From Pseudomonadota bacterium (lineage in GTDB: Bacteria; Desulfobacterota; Desulfobacteria; Desulfobacterales; C00003060), in the NCBI GenBank assembly GCA_015222985.1, contig JADFWI010000238.1:1-15772 (forward strand): DNA of 15,772 nt, given 5' to 3'. The translations under genes and the position numbers were made by a program. How positions within the stretch are numbered: the stretch's first letter is position 1; every line of letters starts with the position of its first letter. Below, piece after piece: positions 13,332-15,772 of this stretch. A model generated the notes under the pieces. It saw nothing but the letters and a program-made list of their open reading frames with translations, did not search any database and was not told where the DNA came from.

Positions 13332-14252
13332 TTAGGAATCCGGTTTGCGCAGTAAAAGACCAGCCCAACCCTGATCGCGCAAGTAGGCCTTCTCCTCCGC
13401 CTCTTTGTGGATATACGGTCTTGAAATAAGTTCTTTCTGGCCTTTGCAAAACCCTGCCAGTATCAGCCACCCCCCTGGCCGGATAGCCCCCCAGAGGCTC
13501 TGATGCGCTTCAACGTGGACTGAAGGCACCAGGTTGGCCAGCACAACGTCAAAGGGTCCGCGGCAGCACGACAATTTGCCCAGAACCAAATAGACCCTCG
13601 ATCCTGCTATGGGATTGAGCTGCAGGTTGACTCGTGCAGCAACCACGGCCTCAGCCGAAATGTCCACGGCAAGCACGTTGAGCCCCCCGAGGGCTGCACC
13701 AGCCAACGCCAGAATGCCGCTCCCGCATCCTGCGTCAAGCGCCCAGGCCCCATGCACAGGTGGCAACCCGAAGTCACCTGCAAGGAGGACGTCCAGCAAC
13801 TCTAATGACAGGCGGGTGCTCGGATGACTTCCGTCGCCAAAGGCGTCCTTTGCGTCAATGCGGAGCACGGTCTGGCTGCCTTTGGGTTCGACGTGATCGA
13901 GGGGCGGAGCCACTATGAGCCGGGAAGAGACACGGACAGCCTGTGGCTTTTCTTGTTCCCCACCAACACCATCATAGGCCTCAAAAGCCCTGAGATCAAT
14001 ACCGAGCGGCTCCGAGAGACTGTGATCTCTCTCAACTTGCCTCACCATCCCTTCTATTCCTGCAAGCCGGGAATCAACCTGGGCATTTCCTTTTATAACC
14101 CCCTTGACAAGCCAGACGCCGGCAGTTCCCGCAGGCTCTTCCCAGACAGGTGAACCTGTGAAACCGCCAAGCGCTTCACTCACCGCCTTTCTTAGCTGAA
14201 AAGGCGTGCTCACCGCCACTTCTATCCATGGTTGACTTGTGTGCGCTGCCAT
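13332..14252 (-). CDS. prmA: PrmA-like ribosomal protein L11 methyltransferase
   Basis: A 306-residue SAM-dependent methyltransferase. The N-terminal substrate-recruiting domain (I-E-V-A-V-S-T-P) is divergent. The linker and catalytic part contain A-F-G-D-G-S-H-P-S-T-R-L-S-L-E (PrmA signature, normally FGTGxHxTT), SAM motif I L-D-A-G-C-G-S-G-I-L-A-L-A, D-I-S-A-E-A-V-V-A-A-R-x-N, and V-L-A-N-L (motif IV, in place of NPPY). PrmA trimethylates ribosomal protein L11. Because the N-terminal half is poorly conserved, another methylation target is possible. The ATG at 14252 has only a weak Shine-Dalgarno. DUF2062 lies downstream on the same strand. Confidence 0.85.
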   Translation of the reverse strand: MAAHTSQPWIEVAVSTPFQLRKAVSEALGGFTGSPVWEEPAGTAGVWLVKGVIKGNAQVDSRLAGIEGMVRQVERDHSLSEPLGIDLRAFEAYDGVGGEQEKPQAVRVSSRLIVAPPLDHVEPKGSQTVLRIDAKDAFGDGSHPSTRLSLELLDVLLAGDFGLPPVHGAWALDAGCGSGILALAGAALGGLNVLAVDISAEAVVAARVNLQLNPIAGSRVYLVLGKLSCCRGPFDVVLANLVPSVHVEAHQSLWGAIRPGGWLILAGFCKGQKELISRPYIHKEAEEKAYLRDQGWAGLLLRKPDS

Positions 14253-14261
14253 GTTCTTGTT

Positions 14262-14440
14262 AATTCCTGAATCGTGAACGTGGTGTTTTTTCTGGCGGAG
14301 AATACTTATGAACAGACTGTATCCTAATTCTGAAAGACAATTTGGGAATTCAAGGATGCAGGAATTCAGGGATTTCCGTCAATTCCTCAATTCCGGGTTC
14401 CGTCAATTCCAAAATCCCTCAATCGTCAATTCCTCAATTG
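14262..14440. repeat. Cluster of degenerate AATTCC/TCAATT intergenic repeats
   Basis: The 237-bp gap 14253-14489 between divergent prmA and the MFS gene is dominated by related short words: AATTCCTGAATC at 14262, then from 14325 AATTCTGAA, GGGAATTCAAGGATGCA (14344), GGAATTCAGGGATTTCC (14361) and three GTCAATTCC units at 14378, 14402 and 14425 (spacing 24 and 23). Both orientations (GGAATT and AATTCC) are present, so the tract can fold back on itself. It creates a repeat-encoded pseudo-ORF that is not counted as a gene. Confidence 0.65.
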
Positions 14441-14489
14441 TCGGCGAATCCATGTTAGGATATGTCTTTACCACAATAGCTGGTGTTTC

Positions 14490-15680
14490 ATGAACACAAA
14501 GGTGTTTGCTACCCTGTTTTTAGCTGTTTTTTCCGTCACACTGGGCGTGGGCTTGGTGGTTCCTTTCCTGCCGGTCTATGCCCACAAATTGGGCGCAACC
14601 GGACTCTGCATAGGCTTTATCTTCGGGGCCTTTTCCCTGTCAAGAACGGCCTTTCTCCCCCTTTTTGGCAGAATGTCGGATATTAAGGGCCGGAAACCCT
14701 TCATCACAACCGGGCTTCTGGGCTATTTCCTGGTCTCAATCGCCTTTGCATTTTCCGAAAGCGTGGAAATCTTTATTCTGATCCGCTTCTTGCAGGGAAT
14801 TGCGTCGGCCATGATCCTGCCCGTGGCCCAGGCCTATGTCGGGGAAATCACGCCCGCGCAAAAGGAAGGCTTCACCATGGGCCTGTTTAACATGTCCCTC
14901 TACGCGGGTCTGAGTCTCGGGCCGGTTGTCGGAGGCACGGTCAACGATGCCTTTGGCATTCAGGCATCCTTTGTGGGCATGGGGCTGGTTTCGCTCCTGG
15001 GTTTCCTCCTGTGTCTTGTTTTGCTGCCGCCCAGAAGCAAGGAAAGGCCTCTTGTCAAGCACAAGCTGCCGGTTCGTTACGCAATCCTTATCAGAAATAG
15101 ATACATTTGCGCTCTTTTCATGTTCCGATTGGCCTACACCACCTGTATCGGGATTGTGTGGGCCTTCCTTCCCCTTCTTGCAGACTCTGATTTCAATCTG
15201 TCAAGCTCGTCTATCGGAATCCTGGTTATGCTCGGGGTGCTCACATCCGGTCTTTTACAAACCCCAATGGGTCTTTTGGCTGATCGCTTCAGTAAGAGAG
15301 TCCTGATCGTTGTGGGTGGAATGGTGACTGCGGGGGCCATCTTCTCATTCGTTTACACTGAGGGGTTCTGGGGGCTCTTTGTGGCCAACATCTTGTTCGG
15401 AATCGGCGGAGGGATTGCAATACCGGCTGTCATGGCCATGACAGTCATCTTGGGACGTCACACAGAGTCAATGGGCTCTATCATGGGCCTCTTGACCATG
15501 GGCCACAGTCTGGGAATGCTTGTGGGCCCTATTCTGGCAGGCCTGATGATGGATGCCTTTCGATTGGAGCTGGCCTTTGTGGTAGGCGCTGGTGTCATGG
15601 GAATCGGGGTTTGTGTTGCGCTTGCGTTCACATCCGGCTTCAGGAGCTGGGCAGAAGGGAAAGGGGGCTGGCGTGATTGA
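14490..15680 (+). CDS. MFS transporter, DHA1-like, 12 TM
   Basis: 396 residues with alternating hydrophobic stretches consistent with 12 transmembrane helices. The TM2-TM3 loop carries motif A (G-R-M-S-D-I-K-G-R-K-P-F, about residues 60-71), TM4 has R-F-L-Q-G-I-A-S-A, and TM5 has motif C (G-L-S-L-G-P-V-V-G-G-T, about residues 137-147), typical of proton-driven drug/solute antiporters of the DHA1 group. A second motif-A-like G-L-L-A-D-R-F-S-K-R lies in the TM8-TM9 loop. Substrate cannot be told. The start has no strong Shine-Dalgarno; a weak promoter (TTGTCG at 14438, TATGTC at 14461, 17-bp spacer) is possible. The gene stands alone, divergent from prmA. Confidence 0.92.
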   Translation: MNTKVFATLFLAVFSVTLGVGLVVPFLPVYAHKLGATGLCIGFIFGAFSLSRTAFLPLFGRMSDIKGRKPFITTGLLGYFLVSIAFAFSESVEIFILIRFLQGIASAMILPVAQAYVGEITPAQKEGFTMGLFNMSLYAGLSLGPVVGGTVNDAFGIQASFVGMGLVSLLGFLLCLVLLPPRSKERPLVKHKLPVRYAILIRNRYICALFMFRLAYTTCIGIVWAFLPLLADSDFNLSSSSIGILVMLGVLTSGLLQTPMGLLADRFSKRVLIVVGGMVTAGAIFSFVYTEGFWGLFVANILFGIGGGIAIPAVMAMTVILGRHTESMGSIMGLLTMGHSLGMLVGPILAGLMMDAFRLELAFVVGAGVMGIGVCVALAFTSGFRSWAEGKGGWRD

Positions 15681-15758
15681 CAATAGGCCCATACTGGTTT
15701 AAATTTGGATGGAATTTGGCGTCACATAAACACCGTCAGCAATGGAAAGGCTATCAAT

Positions 15759-15772
15759 ATGAAGTCACAGAC
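15759..15772 (+). CDS. Possible start of a further gene (runs off the window)
   Basis: ATG at 15759 with GGAAAGG 8 nt upstream and four codons to the window edge (M-K-S-Q). The 78 bp between the MFS stop and this ATG hold no other clear signal. Only the ribosome-binding-site arrangement supports it. Confidence 0.3.

Noticed and set aside
14325..14440. CRISPR array
   Set aside because: Units are 9-17 nt, degenerate, in both orientations, and the intervals between them are themselves repeat-derived rather than unique spacers.
14308..14493. 61-codon plus-strand frame upstream of the MFS gene
   Set aside because: It is translated repeat sequence (recurring FRQF/NSS words) with no ribosome-binding site; it overlaps the MFS start.

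Overview
The window looks like the chromosome of a strictly anaerobic, sulfate-reducer-like deltaproteobacterium (Desulfobacterota, Desulfobacterales-like). This is inferred from gene order (thrS-infC-rpmI-rplT-pheS-pheT-ihfA followed by a small MerR-type gene), protein style and the DUF4124/miaA/DHH cluster; no rRNA or other marker is present to prove it. Gene density is high and no tRNA, rRNA, CRISPR array, transposase or phage gene is visible.

Layout. (1) Positions 2-2483, plus strand: the end of a DUF4124-type protein, miaA (tRNA isopentenylation) and a DHH/DHHA1 phosphoesterase. (2) Positions 2584-10462, minus strand: a large translation operon read thrS > infC > rpmI > rplT > pheS > pheT > ihfA > merR-like. 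It starts from a sigma-70-like promoter at 10432-10462, with an intrinsic-terminator-like hairpin between promoter and thrS. (3) Positions 10505-12503, plus strand and divergent from thrS: 6-phospho-3-hexuloisomerase, then a 3-hexulose-6-phosphate synthase fused to an RraA-like domain, i.e. a two-gene ribulose-monophosphate module. (4) Positions 12509-14252, minus strand: a DUF2062 membrane protein and a PrmA-like methyltransferase. (5) Positions 14253-14489: an intergenic region filled with degenerate AATTCC-type repeats. (6) Positions 14490-15680, plus strand: a 12-TM MFS transporter, with a possible new gene starting at 15759.

Most interesting points. The thrS in the canonical bacterial operon slot encodes an archaeal-type threonyl-tRNA synthetase (archaeal N-terminal editing domain, no bacterial TGS/SAD architecture). 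It lies back to back with a HPS-RraA fusion best known from methanogens and Archaeoglobus. The two spacers flanking infC-rpmI and rpmI-rplT are unusually long (about 295 and 209 bp) and rich in inverted repeats. A roughly 33-nt element is shared between the thrS leader and the infC-rpmI spacer in the same orientation. infC appears to start at AUA behind a near-perfect Shine-Dalgarno, which would fit IF3 start-codon autoregulation. A 10-bp perfect inverted repeat sits directly in front of the rplT ribosome-binding site. Together these suggest a multi-layer RNA-regulated translation operon that differs from the E. coli arrangement; this is inference from sequence alone.
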